Assembly: GCF_000381065.1 (NCBI RefSeq)
Contig: NZ_KB905849.1
Location: 1 to 64,000 of the forward strand
From: Propionispira raffinosivorans DSM 20765
GTDB lineage: Bacteria; Bacillota; Negativicutes; Selenomonadales; Selenomonadaceae
DNA: 64,000 nucleotides
Direction: 5' to 3'
Notes under the pieces: model-generated
What the model saw: only the letters and a program-made list of their open reading frames with translations
The model's database searches: none
Told to the model about the DNA's origin: nothing
Shown here: positions 8,472-17,699 of the stretch, one piece after another
Numbering within the stretch: the stretch's first letter is position 1
Layout: each line of letters opens with the position of its first letter
Made by a program: the position numbers and the translations under genes

Positions 8472-8696
8472 ATGGAAAGAATACAATATGATATTGGTGA
8501 TGTGGTAAAGATGAAAAAGCAGCATCCATGTGGCAGCGATTTATGGGAAATAACGCGGACTGGTATTGATTTTGGCTTGAAATGTAAAGGGTGTGGTCGG
8601 TTTGTAATGATACCGCGTCCGAAATTTGAGAAGGCAGTCAAATTGATTGTGGAAAAGAATACAGAACCTTTTAAACCTGATCCATTAGGCTATTGA
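8472..8696 (+). CDS. DUF951 family small protein
   Basis: 74 aa, ATG 8472. The sequence DIGDVVKMKKQHPCGSDLWE, then ITRTGIDFGLKCKGCGRFVM, carries the invariant HPCG and CKGCGR cysteines of DUF951 (YyzM-like). Such proteins are widespread in Firmicutes and often encoded near origin-proximal genes; probably a small metal-binding or nucleic-acid-associated protein. No partner in its own transcript. An upstream in-frame ATG (8451) is less well placed. Confidence 0.85.
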   Translation: MERIQYDIGDVVKMKKQHPCGSDLWEITRTGIDFGLKCKGCGRFVMIPRPKFEKAVKLIVEKNTEPFKPDPLGY

Positions 8697-8901
8697 AATA
8701 CATAATTTCTTGTGAAAAGAGGCATTCGTTTTGTTTTTGAATTTACATTAAATGATTATTTTTTTATGGCAAGATAGCTTTTATTTATAAAAAAGTTTGA
8801 TATATATTTTTTGCCTTACTTGTTGTTTAATACCATAATAGCCATTAAAAGTTTCGATAATTTTTAACTATAATAGAAGCGGAAATCGTAATCTGTTTTT
8901 A

Positions 8902-8930
8902 TTGACACGCTTATTTGCATAAACTATAAT
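8902..8930 (+). promoter_or_regulatory. Promoter P1 of pflB (upstream of the riboswitch)
   Basis: TTGACA (8902-8907), 17-nt spacer, TATAAT (8925-8930). Confidence 0.85.
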
Positions 8931-8949
8931 AACCTCATGAGATAAATTT

Positions 8950-9056
8950 TAGCCGATACAGGACTGGCGGAAAATGTGGATTACCACGAGGAACTGTATT
9001 GTGAATTGCCGACCGCCTGGGCGAGATTGACCTTGCCTAGGCGGTCTTTGTCTATT
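8950..9056 (+). promoter_or_regulatory. ZTP (pfl motif) riboswitch with overlapping terminator
   Basis: The conserved blocks of the pfl/ZTP aptamer are present in order: P1 GATACAG/CTGTATT enclosing GACTGGCG and the GTGG...ACCAC hairpin, then GCCGACCGCCTGGGC (9008-9022). The 3' block GACCGCCTGGGC (9011-9022) is also the 5' arm of a terminator with GCCTAGGCGGTC (9035-9046) and a U-rich tail. Ligand (ZTP/ZMP, signalling 10-formyl-THF shortage) should prevent termination and raise pfl, whose product formate replenishes formyl-THF. Confidence 0.88.
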
Positions 9057-9192
9057 TTTAGACCTAAAATAACCTGGATTATTTGCGCAATAATTAAGAT
9101 TAGGTGCTAAATGTATATCCTTTTTAAATATGAGATTTTAAATAAATATTTGAAATAGTTAGTAGTAAGTCTTAAAACCAGCACGTGATATA

Positions 9193-9222
9193 TTGACATA
9201 GTTTGTGAAATAGGAATATAAT
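9193..9222 (+). promoter_or_regulatory. Second promoter P2 of pflB, downstream of the riboswitch
   Basis: TTGACA (9193-9198), 18-nt spacer, TATAAT (9217-9222). The spacer holds TTTGTGAAATA, which resembles half of a Rex-type redox operator; only one half-site is seen. Confidence 0.7.
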
Positions 9223-9310
9223 GAGCAAAGCTTTCATGCTGCAGCAAGTGAGACGAATATTTATTTCATAAAAAATATAACGTAACATATAAATAGTGGA
9301 GGTATGGTTC

Positions 9311-11539
9311 ATGAATGTTTGGGATGGTTTTAACAAAGGAAAATGGCAGAGCGAAATTGATGTACGAGATTTTATACAGACAAATTATTTGCCTTATGAT
9401 GGCGATGATAACTTTCTGACCGGACCAACGGATAAGACAAAAAAAGTTTGGGATACATGTACTGAACTTTTAGCGGCAGAAAATAAAAAAGGTGGTGTTC
9501 TTGATGTCGATACGGCAGTGGTTTCGACCGTCGTTTCACATAAACCAGGATACATCAATCGAGAAAATGAAGTCATTTTTGGTCTTCAGACGGAAGCACC
9601 CCTTAAACGAGGTCTTATTGTTAATGGTGGTCTACGTATGGCCGAACAAGCTTGTGAAGAATATGGATATAAACTAGATAAGGAAATTGAAAACATCTAT
9701 ACCAATCATGTTACAACGCATAACCAGGCAGTTTTTGGCCTCTATACACCAGAAATGCGCCGCGCGCGCTCGTTGGGTCTGCTGACAGGACTTCCCGATG
9801 CCTATGGACGTGGTCGCATCATCGGTGATTATCGCCGCGTTGCTCTCTATGGTGTAAATTATCTGATTGCACAGAAACAAAAAGACAAAGACGAGGTTTT
9901 TGTTTCACCTATGTTAGAAGAAACGATGCGAACTCGTGATGAAATTTCACAGCAGATTAAAGCGTTAAAAGACTTGATTGAACTTGGTAAGTCCTATGGA
10001 TTTGATCTCTCTCTGCCAGCTAAAAATGCGACAGAAGCGGTGCAGTGGATTTATTTTGGTTATTTGGCGGCCATTAAAGAACAAAATGGTGCAGCGATGT
10101 CAATTGGCAGGACTTCGACCTTTTTAGATATTTATATTACTCGTGATTTAGCGGCGGGTATTCTTACGGAAGCTGGGGCTCAAGAAATTATCGATCAGTT
10201 TGTGATTAAGCTTCGGTTAGCGCGCATGCTCCGGACACCAGAGTACAATGAACTTTTTGCTGGTGATCCATTATGGGTTACCGAATCAATCGGCGGCATC
10301 GGACAGGATGGACGTTCTTTAGTAACGAAAAATTCTTATCGAATGCTTCATACCCTATATAATCTTGGTCCGGCACCTGAACCAAATTTAACGGTTCTCT
10401 GGTCAGATCGCTTACCGGAAAACTTCAAGAAATTTGCGGCAAAAGTTTCAGTAAAGACCAGTGCCATCCAATATGAAAACGATGAAGTGATGCGTGATGT
10501 CTATGGTGATGATTATGGTATTACTTGCTGTGTATCTGCAATGAAACTCGGGAAAATGATGCAGTTTTTTGGCGCTCGGGCGAATTTGGCTAAATCTTTG
10601 TTGCTTTCCATCAATGGAGGGAAGGATGAAAAGACAGATAAACAGCTCGCACCAGTAATGCCAATTCCAGAAGGGGAATATCTGGATTATGAAGTTGTTC
10701 GCAAAAATTATTCGGAAGTTTTAGCCTGGCTGGCTGGACTTTATGTGAATACGATGAATGTAATCCATTACTCACATGATCGTCATGCGTATGAAGCCGG
10801 GCAGATGGCGTTGCATGATAGTAAAATCGAACGCCTGATGGCTTTTGGTGTAGCGGGTCTTTCGGTGGCCATTGATTCTTTGAGTGCAATTCGTTATGCA
10901 AAAGTAAAACCAATCCGTAATGAGGCAGGTGTCGCTGTTGATTTTGTCGTAGAGGGAGATTTTCCTAAATACGGAAATAATGATGAACGTGTTGATTCAC
11001 TGGCCACAGAAATTACCCATGAATTTATTACGGAACTTAGAAAACATCCGGCATATCGTCAGGCGAAGCATACTTTATCGGTATTGACGATCACATCGAA
11101 TGTCATGTACGGCAAAAAAACAGGATCGACACCAGATGGTCGAAAAGCAGGAGAACCACTGGCTCCAGGTGCTAATCCAATGCATGGTCGCGATACCAAT
11201 GGGGCACTGGCGGCAATGCGATCGGTGGCAAATATTTCATACGATGATTGTCGAGATGGTATTTCATATACATTTTCGATTGTGCCGGGGGCGCTAGGAA
11301 AAACAGAAACGGCTCGAATCAATAACCTGTCAGCACTATTGGATGGTTATTCAAAATACAGAGCGCATCATATTAATATCAATGTTTTTGATCGGGAACT
11401 GCTTGTGGCAGCGATGAAAGAACCAGAAAAATATCCACAACTGACAATCCGCGTATCGGGTTATGCCGTGCATTTTGTCAAATTGAGTCAGGCTCATCAG
11501 TTGGAAGTCATTAGCCGTACTTTTTATGAAGCTGTATAA
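9311..11539 (+). CDS. pflB: Formate C-acetyltransferase (pyruvate formate-lyase)
   Basis: 742 aa, ATG 9311 behind GGAGGT. Converts pyruvate and CoA to acetyl-CoA and formate under anoxic conditions, cytosolic. The catalytic cysteine pair is Cys406-Cys407 ([13 protein letters not shown]), and the glycyl radical loop RVSGYAVHF places the radical at about Gly717. Length equals the classic enzyme (about 750 aa), which argues against glycerol dehydratase or other glycyl radical paralogs, as does the adjoining activase. Expression from a riboswitch-controlled and a bypass promoter is suggested by the upstream DNA. Confidence 0.97.
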   Translation: MNVWDGFNKGKWQSEIDVRDFIQTNYLPYDGDDNFLTGPTDKTKKVWDTCTELLAAENKKGGVLDVDTAVVSTVVSHKPGYINRENEVIFGLQTEAPLKRGLIVNGGLRMAEQACEEYGYKLDKEIENIYTNHVTTHNQAVFGLYTPEMRRARSLGLLTGLPDAYGRGRIIGDYRRVALYGVNYLIAQKQKDKDEVFVSPMLEETMRTRDEISQQIKALKDLIELGKSYGFDLSLPAKNATEAVQWIYFGYLAAIKEQNGAAMSIGRTSTFLDIYITRDLAAGILTEAGAQEIIDQFVIKLRLARMLRTPEYNELFAGDPLWVTESIGGIGQDGRSLVTKNSYRMLHTLYNLGPAPEPNLTVLWSDRLPENFKKFAAKVSVKTSAIQYENDEVMRDVYGDDYGITCCVSAMKLGKMMQFFGARANLAKSLLLSINGGKDEKTDKQLAPVMPIPEGEYLDYEVVRKNYSEVLAWLAGLYVNTMNVIHYSHDRHAYEAGQMALHDSKIERLMAFGVAGLSVAIDSLSAIRYAKVKPIRNEAGVAVDFVVEGDFPKYGNNDERVDSLATEITHEFITELRKHPAYRQAKHTLSVLTITSNVMYGKKTGSTPDGRKAGEPLAPGANPMHGRDTNGALAAMRSVANISYDDCRDGISYTFSIVPGALGKTETARINNLSALLDGYSKYRAHHININVFDRELLVAAMKEPEKYPQLTIRVSGYAVHFVKLSQAHQLEVISRTFYEAV

Positions 11540-11551
11540 GCGGGTGGTATG

Positions 11552-12286
11552 ATGATTGGCTATTATCACTCGAAAGAAACGTTTGGTACAGTGGACGGAG
11601 AGGGTATTCGTTATGTGCTTTTTCTGGCAGGGTGTGGGCTCGGCTGCGCGTTTTGTCACAATCCTGATACTTGGACCAAGGGTGAACGATCAATAACGGT
11701 CGAGGCGACACTCAAGGATATAAATCAGTATCGGAATTTTTATGATGCTTCCGGTGGAGGCTTTACGGCTAGTGGTGGAGAACCGCTTTTGCAGCCGAAC
11801 TTTGTAGCAGACCTTTTTGCCGCCTGTCAGAAAGATGGTATCCATACAACCTTGGACACGGCTGGATTTTGTAAAACGGAAGCACTTTTGCAAGTTTTAC
11901 CTTATACAGACCATGTTCTGTTTTCACTGAAAGCGATTGATCAGAAATTGCATCGAAAGCTTACTCTGGCTGATTCTAATGAGGCTATAATCCGCAATCT
12001 GTGTTATATTGCCGAACGTAAACCGGTAACCGTGCGCTATGTTGTTATCCCTCAGGTTACCGATGATGCAGAATCAATAAAGAAGCTTATCGAATTGCTG
12101 CATTCTATTAAGAGTGTACAGCTAAAAGTAGATGTATTGCCCTACCATTTTATGGGCGCTTATAAATGGAATGAATTAGGTATGGCCTATAAGCTGGAAG
12201 GTGTTCCAGCGGCGACCTCTACTGATGTAAAACGGGTTTCAGATATGCTGCTGACGGCAAATATACCACTCCAATATCCAAAATAA
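11552..12286 (+). CDS. pflA: Pyruvate formate-lyase activating enzyme (radical SAM)
   Basis: 244 aa from ATG 11552; ATG 11549 directly abuts the GGGTGG binding site and is less likely. Cys28-x3-Cys32-x2-Cys35 (AGCGLGCAFCHNP) binds the 4Fe-4S cluster that cleaves S-adenosylmethionine to install the glycyl radical on PflB. TASGGEPLLQ is the SAM-binding GGE motif. It starts 12 nt after pflB and is surely co-transcribed. Confidence 0.96.
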   Translation: MIGYYHSKETFGTVDGEGIRYVLFLAGCGLGCAFCHNPDTWTKGERSITVEATLKDINQYRNFYDASGGGFTASGGEPLLQPNFVADLFAACQKDGIHTTLDTAGFCKTEALLQVLPYTDHVLFSLKAIDQKLHRKLTLADSNEAIIRNLCYIAERKPVTVRYVVIPQVTDDAESIKKLIELLHSIKSVQLKVDVLPYHFMGAYKWNELGMAYKLEGVPAATSTDVKRVSDMLLTANIPLQYPK

Positions 12287-12287
12287 A

Positions 12288-12329
12288 AAAAGGTGCAGTC
12301 AGGAAATTTTATTCTAGACTGCACCTTTT
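12288..12329. terminator. Bidirectional terminator between pflA and the histidine kinase
   Basis: AAAAGGTGCAGTC (12288-12300) and GACTGCACCTTTT (12317-12329) form a perfect 13-bp stem between convergent genes. Confidence 0.85.
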
Positions 12330-12334
12330 GCATT

Positions 12335-13474
12335 TTAGGTAGTGGCATGGATCGTTTCAAGCGGCAGTAGTACTTCAAATGTTGTTCCGACACCAAGGGA
12401 GCTGGTCACATAGATATCACCGCCGTGGTTTTCAGCCATATGTTTTGCTACGGCAAGACCAAGTCCGGAGCCGCCGCTTTTGCGATCACGTGATTTTTCA
12501 CCGCGATAAAAGTGATCAAATATATGTGGCAGATCTTCGGGATTGATACCAGGTCCATTATCTTTGATGGAAATGCAAACCCAGCGTTGTCCAGCCATCG
12601 TGCGCCGCTGTGTTTTCACTTGGACTTGGCTGCCAATAGGAGAATAACGAATTCCGTTTAATAGAATATTATAAAAAACCTGATGGATTCGTTCAATGTC
12701 GAGTTCCAGATTAGGAATATTTTTTGCGAAATCGGCATGTAGATCAATGGATTTTTTATCGCTAAGTGGTTTCAAAACACGCAGGCTGCGTCCAATAATT
12801 TGATTGATATTGCAAGAAACTTTTTGTAAATGAAGCTGATAGACTTCCGCCAGTGACAAATCATGCAGTTCCTTGATTAGGTGGTTGAGATGAACCGCTT
12901 CTTCATGTAAGGAGCGCAGTTGCTCATCACTTGGTTCAATGATACCATCAAGCATTCCTTCAAGATTTCCTTGGATGATAGCAAGTGGTGTTTTGAGCTC
13001 GTGAGAAATATTTGCTTGTAGTTGCTTGTTCACTTTATCATTTTTAGCTAATGACTTTGACATGCGATTGAAACTGTCAGCTAAACACCCAACTTCGTCG
13101 TTAGTCTCAACGTTTACATTTTGATAAAGGTGTCCTTTAGCGATTCTTTCCGTTGCTTTACTGAGCTTACACAGTGGGTCTGTTATAGTACGCGCTAGAG
13201 CATATCCGGCAATGATTGCAACTAACGATACCGCAATGGCGGCCATGCGAAATGATTCACGAAAGCCATCAAGAAAATCTTGTTCTGGACCATTTATGGT
13301 ACTGAAGTCTATGGAAGCATTAGCCAGAGCAGCACCTTTGACGCGTAGATATTCATGGAATAAAGTCGTGATCTGGCTGTGACCGATATAACATAAAATA
13401 GCGATGGTGGCTAAAACTAGAAGAAATGTTAAACCCGCAATTTTAGTCGTAATAGATATATAGGTTTTATACAT
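12335..13474 (-). CDS. Sensor histidine kinase (HAMP-HisKA-HATPase)
   Basis: 379 aa. Membrane helix about 10-32, a short extracytoplasmic loop of about 45 residues, a second helix about 78-97, HAMP about 98-150, HisKA with phospho-accepting His158 (NISHELKTPL), and HATPase_c with N box (VFYNILLNGIRYS), DNGPGI and GSGLGLAVAK. No PAS domain, so it is closer to BaeS-like than to full PhoR-like kinases. It begins 2 nt after the response regulator and is its cognate partner. The signal is unknown. Confidence 0.92.
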   Translation of the reverse strand: MYKTYISITTKIAGLTFLLVLATIAILCYIGHSQITTLFHEYLRVKGAALANASIDFSTINGPEQDFLDGFRESFRMAAIAVSLVAIIAGYALARTITDPLCKLSKATERIAKGHLYQNVNVETNDEVGCLADSFNRMSKSLAKNDKVNKQLQANISHELKTPLAIIQGNLEGMLDGIIEPSDEQLRSLHEEAVHLNHLIKELHDLSLAEVYQLHLQKVSCNINQIIGRSLRVLKPLSDKKSIDLHADFAKNIPNLELDIERIHQVFYNILLNGIRYSPIGSQVQVKTQRRTMAGQRWVCISIKDNGPGINPEDLPHIFDHFYRGEKSRDRKSGGSGLGLAVAKHMAENHGGDIYVTSSLGVGTTFEVLLPLETIHATT

Positions 13475-13476
13475 GT

Positions 13477-14166
13477 TTATTCACCTGCAAACTTATAGCC
13501 AATGCCATAGACGGTTACAATATATTTTGGCTTTTTACTATCTTCTTCTAATTTATGACGAAGGTTTTTAATATGTGCATCAACGGTTCGTTCATACCCT
13601 TCATAGGCAAAATCTTGTATTTGTTCGATTAATTGCAGTCGGCTGAAAACTTTTCCGGGATTTTGGACAAGAATTTCTAGTAGTTTAAATTCAGTTGGCG
13701 TCAATTCTAGGGCTTGTTCGTTATTTAACGCAAGATGACGTGCCAGATCAATTTTTAATGGACCGGATTGTATCCATTGTTCCTGTGTGCCGGTTTCACG
13801 ATACGTACGTCGGAGAATTGCCTTGGCACGGGCAACGACTTCTTTGGGGCTGAATGGTTTCGTAACATAGTCATCCGCACCGAGTTCAAGACCAACAAGT
13901 CGGTCACTTTCTTCATCACGGGCTGTCAGCATAAGGATTGGCAAGTCACTTTGCTGGCGGATTTTTTTACAGACTTCCCAGCCATCTAATCCAGGCAGCA
14001 TCAAATCCAAGATCATGATATCAATATGTTTTTCTTGAATAGATTTTATAGCATCTAAGCCATTACTGTTGGTATGAACAAGAAAATTGTTTTTTTCGAA
14101 ATAGGCTTTAAGTAATTGGACGATTTTATCATCATCGTCGACAATGAGGACGGAATATGGAGGCAT
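13477..14166 (-). CDS. OmpR/PhoB-family response regulator
   Basis: 229 aa from the ATG at 14166-14164 (AAAGGAA upstream); the open frame to 14235 lacks a binding site. Receiver domain with acidic pocket (IVDDDDK), phospho-acceptor Asp54 (MILDLMLPGLDGW) and the Thr/Lys switch (YVTKPFSPKE), then a winged-helix DNA-binding domain (ELTPTEFKLLEILVQNPGKV, YERTVDAHIKNLRHKLE). Transcribed ahead of its kinase. Three TTCA-type repeats with an 11-bp period lie upstream and suggest autoregulation. Confidence 0.93.
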   Translation of the reverse strand: MPPYSVLIVDDDDKIVQLLKAYFEKNNFLVHTNSNGLDAIKSIQEKHIDIMILDLMLPGLDGWEVCKKIRQQSDLPILMLTARDEESDRLVGLELGADDYVTKPFSPKEVVARAKAILRRTYRETGTQEQWIQSGPLKIDLARHLALNNEQALELTPTEFKLLEILVQNPGKVFSRLQLIEQIQDFAYEGYERTVDAHIKNLRHKLEEDSKKPKYIVTVYGIGYKFAGE

Positions 14167-14258
14167 AAAGAAAATTCCTTTCTTAATTTGAAGTCTGTCA
14201 AAATGCTTTTTCAGTGAATAATATACAAGTTGCATTAAATATTTTATATGGCAATCGT

Positions 14259-14316
14259 CAGGAAGGGCTCAGTGGGGTTACGTAGGAAGCAAAAGATGCC
14301 TTATACCCCCTTCCTG
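14259..14316. repeat. Inverted repeat in the leader of the two-component operon
   Basis: CAGGAAGGG (14259-14267) and CCCTTCCTG (14308-14316) with an inner GGGGT/ACCCC pair. It would fold in the 5' UTR of the regulator transcript; no T-run follows on the minus strand. Function unknown. Confidence 0.5.
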
Positions 14317-14347
14317 GCAGATTAGCTAGATGTCATTTATTTAATGC

Positions 14348-14410
14348 ATTATATACAGCTTACTTTCATAATACGCAAATAATGTGAAGATGTTATGAAG
14401 AACTTTTGAA
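14348..14410 (-). promoter_or_regulatory. Promoter of the two-component operon with triple 11-bp-period repeat
   Basis: On the minus strand a TATAAT -10 (14353-14348) lacks a good -35. Immediately upstream are TTCAAA (14410-14405), TTCATA (14399-14394) and TTCACA (14388-14383), each exactly 11 bp apart. Such head-to-tail hexamers are how PhoB/PhoP-type regulators bind and activate promoters with poor -35 boxes. Confidence 0.55.
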
Positions 14411-14443
14411 GACAATATACGTTTTTGTGGCGTTTGCTTTATA

Positions 14444-14475
14444 TAAAAAAGCGAGAGCATCTATTTGCTCTCGCT
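14444..14475 (-). terminator. Terminator of the PepT-like peptidase gene
   Basis: AGCGAGAGCA (14450-14459) and TGCTCTCGCT (14466-14475), followed on the minus strand by TTTTTT. Confidence 0.85.
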
Positions 14476-14484
14476 GCTTATTTT

Positions 14485-15612
14485 TTAATCGCGTACCTGA
14501 GCTGTGTCTTTTATAATTTGCAGTACCCAGGCAGCAGATGAATATAAATCTTCTTCAATGATATATTCATTGGTGGTATGGGCTTTTTCCATGCCGACAC
14601 CAAGCACAATGGCGGGAATGCCATATTTATTTAAGACGTTTGCATCACTGCCGCCACCGGATGTCGTCAGTTCAACTTGCAGTCCAAGTTTGTTGGCAGC
14701 GGTTGCCGCAATGGAAATGCCTTGCGAGTTTTTGTCTAGGATATAGGGACCATAATCTTTTTGAATCTCAATATCAAGTGCTGCACCGGCTGCCTCAGTT
14801 TCGTTTTTGAAAATATCGCATATTTGCGTCGTGAGTTCATCCAGTTTTAGTTGATTTCGGCTGCGTGCTTCACAGACGATTTCTACAAGATCAGCTACAA
14901 TGTTGGTTGCCTGTCCACCTTGAATGGTACCAACATTGCAGGTCGTCTCTGCATCAATTCGTCCTTGCGGCAGCTTGGCGAGGCTTTTTCCGGCGGTAAC
15001 GATGGCATTGATTCCATTTTCTGGGGAGATGCCAGCGTGTGCTGCTTTGCCATGTATTTTAATAAAAATTTTATTTTTGCCAGGAGCTTCCGTTATGATT
15101 TTTCCTGGACGGCCGCTTGAATCTAATGTATAACCAAAATCAGCATGCAATAAATTGCGATTGACATGTTTTACACCCAATACGCCGCCTTCTTCGGCTG
15201 CAGTGAAAAGAACTTGGATGTTACCGTGAAGAAGGTTTTCTTCTTTAATAAGCCGAAGGGCTTCTAAGATGGCGGTGATGCCGGCCTTGTCGTCCGCACC
15301 GAGAATGGTCGTTCCATCGGAAGTGATGATGCCATCAATGATTTGTGGTTTCACAGGGCTGCACGGCTCAACACAATCCATGTGTGCAGTGAAGATGATG
15401 GTGGGGAGTCCGGGCATATTTCCTTCAAAAGTGGCAATTAGATTGCCACAGCTGCCGTTGATTTTTTCTCCGGCATTGTCTTCAATCACTTGACCACCTA
15501 AATCTGTTAGGCGTTTGCTGAGTAGATTGCCAATTTCTCTTTCTTGGCGTGTAGAGCATTTAATTTGTACGAGCTCAAAAAATTCGGCTAATACTCGTTT
15601 TCGATGAATCAT
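14485..15612 (-). CDS. M20-family peptidase (PepT-like)
   Basis: 375 aa; start ATG 15612-15610 behind AGGAGGC (the frame to 15663 has none). Metal-binding and catalytic residues of the M20 zinc peptidases: His77-x-Asp79 (FTAHMDCVEP), Asp107 (GADDKAG), Glu140-Glu141 (TAAEEGG), Asp/His near the end (GGGSDANV, AHTTNE). The lid domain inserts in the middle. Sequence resembles PepT-like/YqjE tripeptidase relatives that trim short peptides in the cytosol. Monocistronic. Confidence 0.9.
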   Translation of the reverse strand: MIHRKRVLAEFFELVQIKCSTRQEREIGNLLSKRLTDLGGQVIEDNAGEKINGSCGNLIATFEGNMPGLPTIIFTAHMDCVEPCSPVKPQIIDGIITSDGTTILGADDKAGITAILEALRLIKEENLLHGNIQVLFTAAEEGGVLGVKHVNRNLLHADFGYTLDSSGRPGKIITEAPGKNKIFIKIHGKAAHAGISPENGINAIVTAGKSLAKLPQGRIDAETTCNVGTIQGGQATNIVADLVEIVCEARSRNQLKLDELTTQICDIFKNETEAAGAALDIEIQKDYGPYILDKNSQGISIAATAANKLGLQVELTTSGGGSDANVLNKYGIPAIVLGVGMEKAHTTNEYIIEEDLYSSAAWVLQIIKDTAQVRD

Positions 15613-15813
15613 AAAAAGCCTCCTAAAAAATACACAGTGTGCTTTGTGTGAAGCCGTCTTCACAGGGATACGATTGGTTTTTGTGAGAGAAATTTATAAA
15701 TTTTCCGTTTTCCTATACAGTGGAATAAATAAGCACTTCTCTATACGGCTTATGAAATCCTGCACTGGTCATTTTTTTGTGTTCTGTATACTGGAACAAA
15801 ATGTTGTAAGGTA

Positions 15814-15842
15814 TTGCATTTCAAGTCTGTATCATCTAAAAT
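15814..15842 (+). promoter_or_regulatory. Candidate promoter of ychF
   Basis: TTGCAT (15814-15819), 17-nt spacer, TAAAAT (15837-15842). The 386-bp gap before ychF otherwise holds the inverted repeat at 15886-15915 and no recognisable gene. Confidence 0.6.
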
Positions 15843-15885
15843 GAGAAAAGACTACAAAAATAGTTTAATTGAAAATTTCGAACAT

Positions 15886-15915
15886 ATGAACAGAAAATTT
15901 AGGTTTTCTGTTCAT
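15886..15915 (+). repeat. 12-bp perfect inverted repeat in the ychF leader
   Basis: ATGAACAGAAAA, loop TTTAGG, TTTTCTGTTCAT, then TTTAC. It would form a hairpin early in the ychF transcript or act as an operator; the T-run after it is too short for a clear terminator. Confidence 0.6.
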
Positions 15916-15998
15916 TTTACAATGCCGTTTTTTGTGGCGGTTGTTTAAGATAAATGTAAGTGAGTTGTCTCTATATTAAAAATAAGGTGGAATATGTT

Positions 15999-17105
15999 TT
16001 GAGTAATTTAGAAGTAGGTATTGTTGGGCTGCCAAATGTAGGAAAAAGTACACTTTTTAATGCGATTACAAAAGCGGGGGCGGAAGCGGCGAATTATCCT
16101 TTCTGTACGATTGAACCAAATATTGGCGTTGTTGATGTACCGGATGTCAGACTTCAGGTTTTGCATGAAATGTATAATTCAAAAAAAACGACACCAGCAT
16201 CGGTTCGTTTTGTTGATATTGCAGGGCTTGTAAAAGGTGCTGCACAGGGTGAAGGGCTGGGAAATAAATTTTTGGCGCATATCCGCCAAGTGGATGCTGT
16301 AGCACAGGTTGTGCGCTGTTTTGTCGACTCCAATATTACCCATGTTGAAGGATCAATCGATCCCTTGCGTGATATTGAAATCATCAATACGGAATTGTGC
16401 CTAGCTGATTTGGAAACGCTGGACAAACGATTGGACCGTTTAGCCAAAATTGCTCGCAGTGGCAATAAGGATGCGAAAGTCGAAGAAAATGTACTTCTTC
16501 GTATCAAAGAAGTTTTACAAGAAGCACAACCAGCTCGTCGTGTTGAAATGACGGAAGAAGAAGTGACGATGGTTCGCGAACTACATTTGCTGACGCTAAA
16601 ACCAACTTTATTTATTGCTAATGTTGCGGAAGATGAAGTGGTAACGGCGGAAACCGAGAATGAATATGTGCAGAAAGTAAAACAATATGCTACTGAAGAA
16701 GGTGCAGAAGTCGTTGTTATTTCGGCAAAAGTTGAATCTGAAATTGCTGAACTGGATGGCGATGATGCCAAGATGTTTTTAGAAGAACTGGGGCTTGAAG
16801 AATCTGGCTTGACTAAATTGATCAAGGCTTCTTTTAAATTACTTGGCCTTTTGACCTTTATGACGTCCGGCCCTGACGAATGTCGTGCGTGGACTATTAC
16901 ACAAGGTACAAAGGCTCCGCAGGCTGCCGGGAAAATCCATACGGATATTGAACGTGGTTTCATTCGAGCTGAAATCGTATCCTATGATGATCTGATTGCT
17001 GCGGGCAGTAATGCAGCGGCTCGGGAAAAAGGTCAAGTTCGTCTTGAGGGAAAAGAGTATGTAATGCAAGACGGAGACGTAACTTATTTTAGATTCAACG
17101 TATAA
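15999..17105 (+). CDS. ychF: Redox-regulated ATPase/GTPase YchF
   Basis: 368 aa from TTG 15999 (AAGGTGG at 15984-15990); the start gives the canonical N-terminus MSNLEVGIVGLPNVGKSTLF. P-loop at 10-18, switch region TPASVRFVDIAGLVKGA, a coiled-coil insertion, and a C-terminal TGS domain (TFMTSGPDECRAWTI). YchF is an Obg-related ribosome-associated ATPase. Universally conserved housekeeping gene, frequently near the replication origin in Firmicutes. Confidence 0.95.
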   Translation: MSNLEVGIVGLPNVGKSTLFNAITKAGAEAANYPFCTIEPNIGVVDVPDVRLQVLHEMYNSKKTTPASVRFVDIAGLVKGAAQGEGLGNKFLAHIRQVDAVAQVVRCFVDSNITHVEGSIDPLRDIEIINTELCLADLETLDKRLDRLAKIARSGNKDAKVEENVLLRIKEVLQEAQPARRVEMTEEEVTMVRELHLLTLKPTLFIANVAEDEVVTAETENEYVQKVKQYATEEGAEVVVISAKVESEIAELDGDDAKMFLEELGLEESGLTKLIKASFKLLGLLTFMTSGPDECRAWTITQGTKAPQAAGKIHTDIERGFIRAEIVSYDDLIAAGSNAAAREKGQVRLEGKEYVMQDGDVTYFRFNV

Positions 17106-17116
17106 GTAAGACAGAT

Positions 17117-17150
17117 AACGCATGGCAATAGGGTCATGCGTTGTTTTTTA
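17117..17150 (+). terminator. Terminator of ychF
   Basis: AACGCATG (17117-17124) / CATGCGTT (17135-17142) then GTTTTTT. The DoxX gene starts only 32 nt later. Confidence 0.75.
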
Positions 17151-17181
17151 CATATTAATTTTACTGAAAAGAGGTCATGAT

Positions 17182-17628
17182 ATGAAATATTTTTTACAAG
17201 ACATCAATGAATTTTTAAATGCAAGAATCGATGCGGCGGTACTGCTTTTCCGTATCGTGATTGGCTGCATGTTTATGTGGCATGGGTTTCCCAAAATTAC
17301 AGGAGGTGTTGATGTCTGGACAGGGCTGGGGCAGTCTTTGGCCGTATTTGGCATTACCGCTTTTCCAGTTTTTTTTGGCTTTATGTCTGGTGTTATTGAG
17401 TTTTTCGGAGGTCTGTTTCTTTTCTTAGGATTTTTTTATCGCTTTGCCTGCTTTTTTTTATTTGCCAATATGATGACTGCTTTCAGTACGCAGATGATGA
17501 GTGACAAAGGTTTAGCGAAAGCATCTCAATCATTGGAAGATGGTTTTTCTTTTTTTGCGGCGATTGCGATTGGTCCGGGAAAATACAGTCTGGATTATAA
17601 ATTGAAATGGATTCGCAATAAGTGGTAA
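17182..17628 (+). CDS. DoxX family membrane protein
   Basis: 148 aa, ATG 17182 behind AAAAGAGGT. Four predicted membrane helices; LLFRIVIGCMFMWHGFPKIT near the N-terminus is the DoxX signature (arginine and HG..K in helix 1). DoxX-fold proteins are linked to quinone or thiol redox stress, but their exact role in most bacteria is unknown. It lies between two terminators' worth of sequence and may be monocistronic. Confidence 0.82.
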   Translation: MKYFLQDINEFLNARIDAAVLLFRIVIGCMFMWHGFPKITGGVDVWTGLGQSLAVFGITAFPVFFGFMSGVIEFFGGLFLFLGFFYRFACFFLFANMMTAFSTQMMSDKGLAKASQSLEDGFSFFAAIAIGPGKYSLDYKLKWIRNKW

Positions 17629-17699
17629 TGTTATTCATCTATAAAAATAGTATTTTTTATGACAAAGGACCCTTTTAAAGAGAAACAGGGGGTAAAAGC

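Noticed and set aside
16154-16963. 269-codon minus-strand open frame inside ychF
   Set aside because: Low-complexity Ser/Arg shadow of a conserved housekeeping gene.
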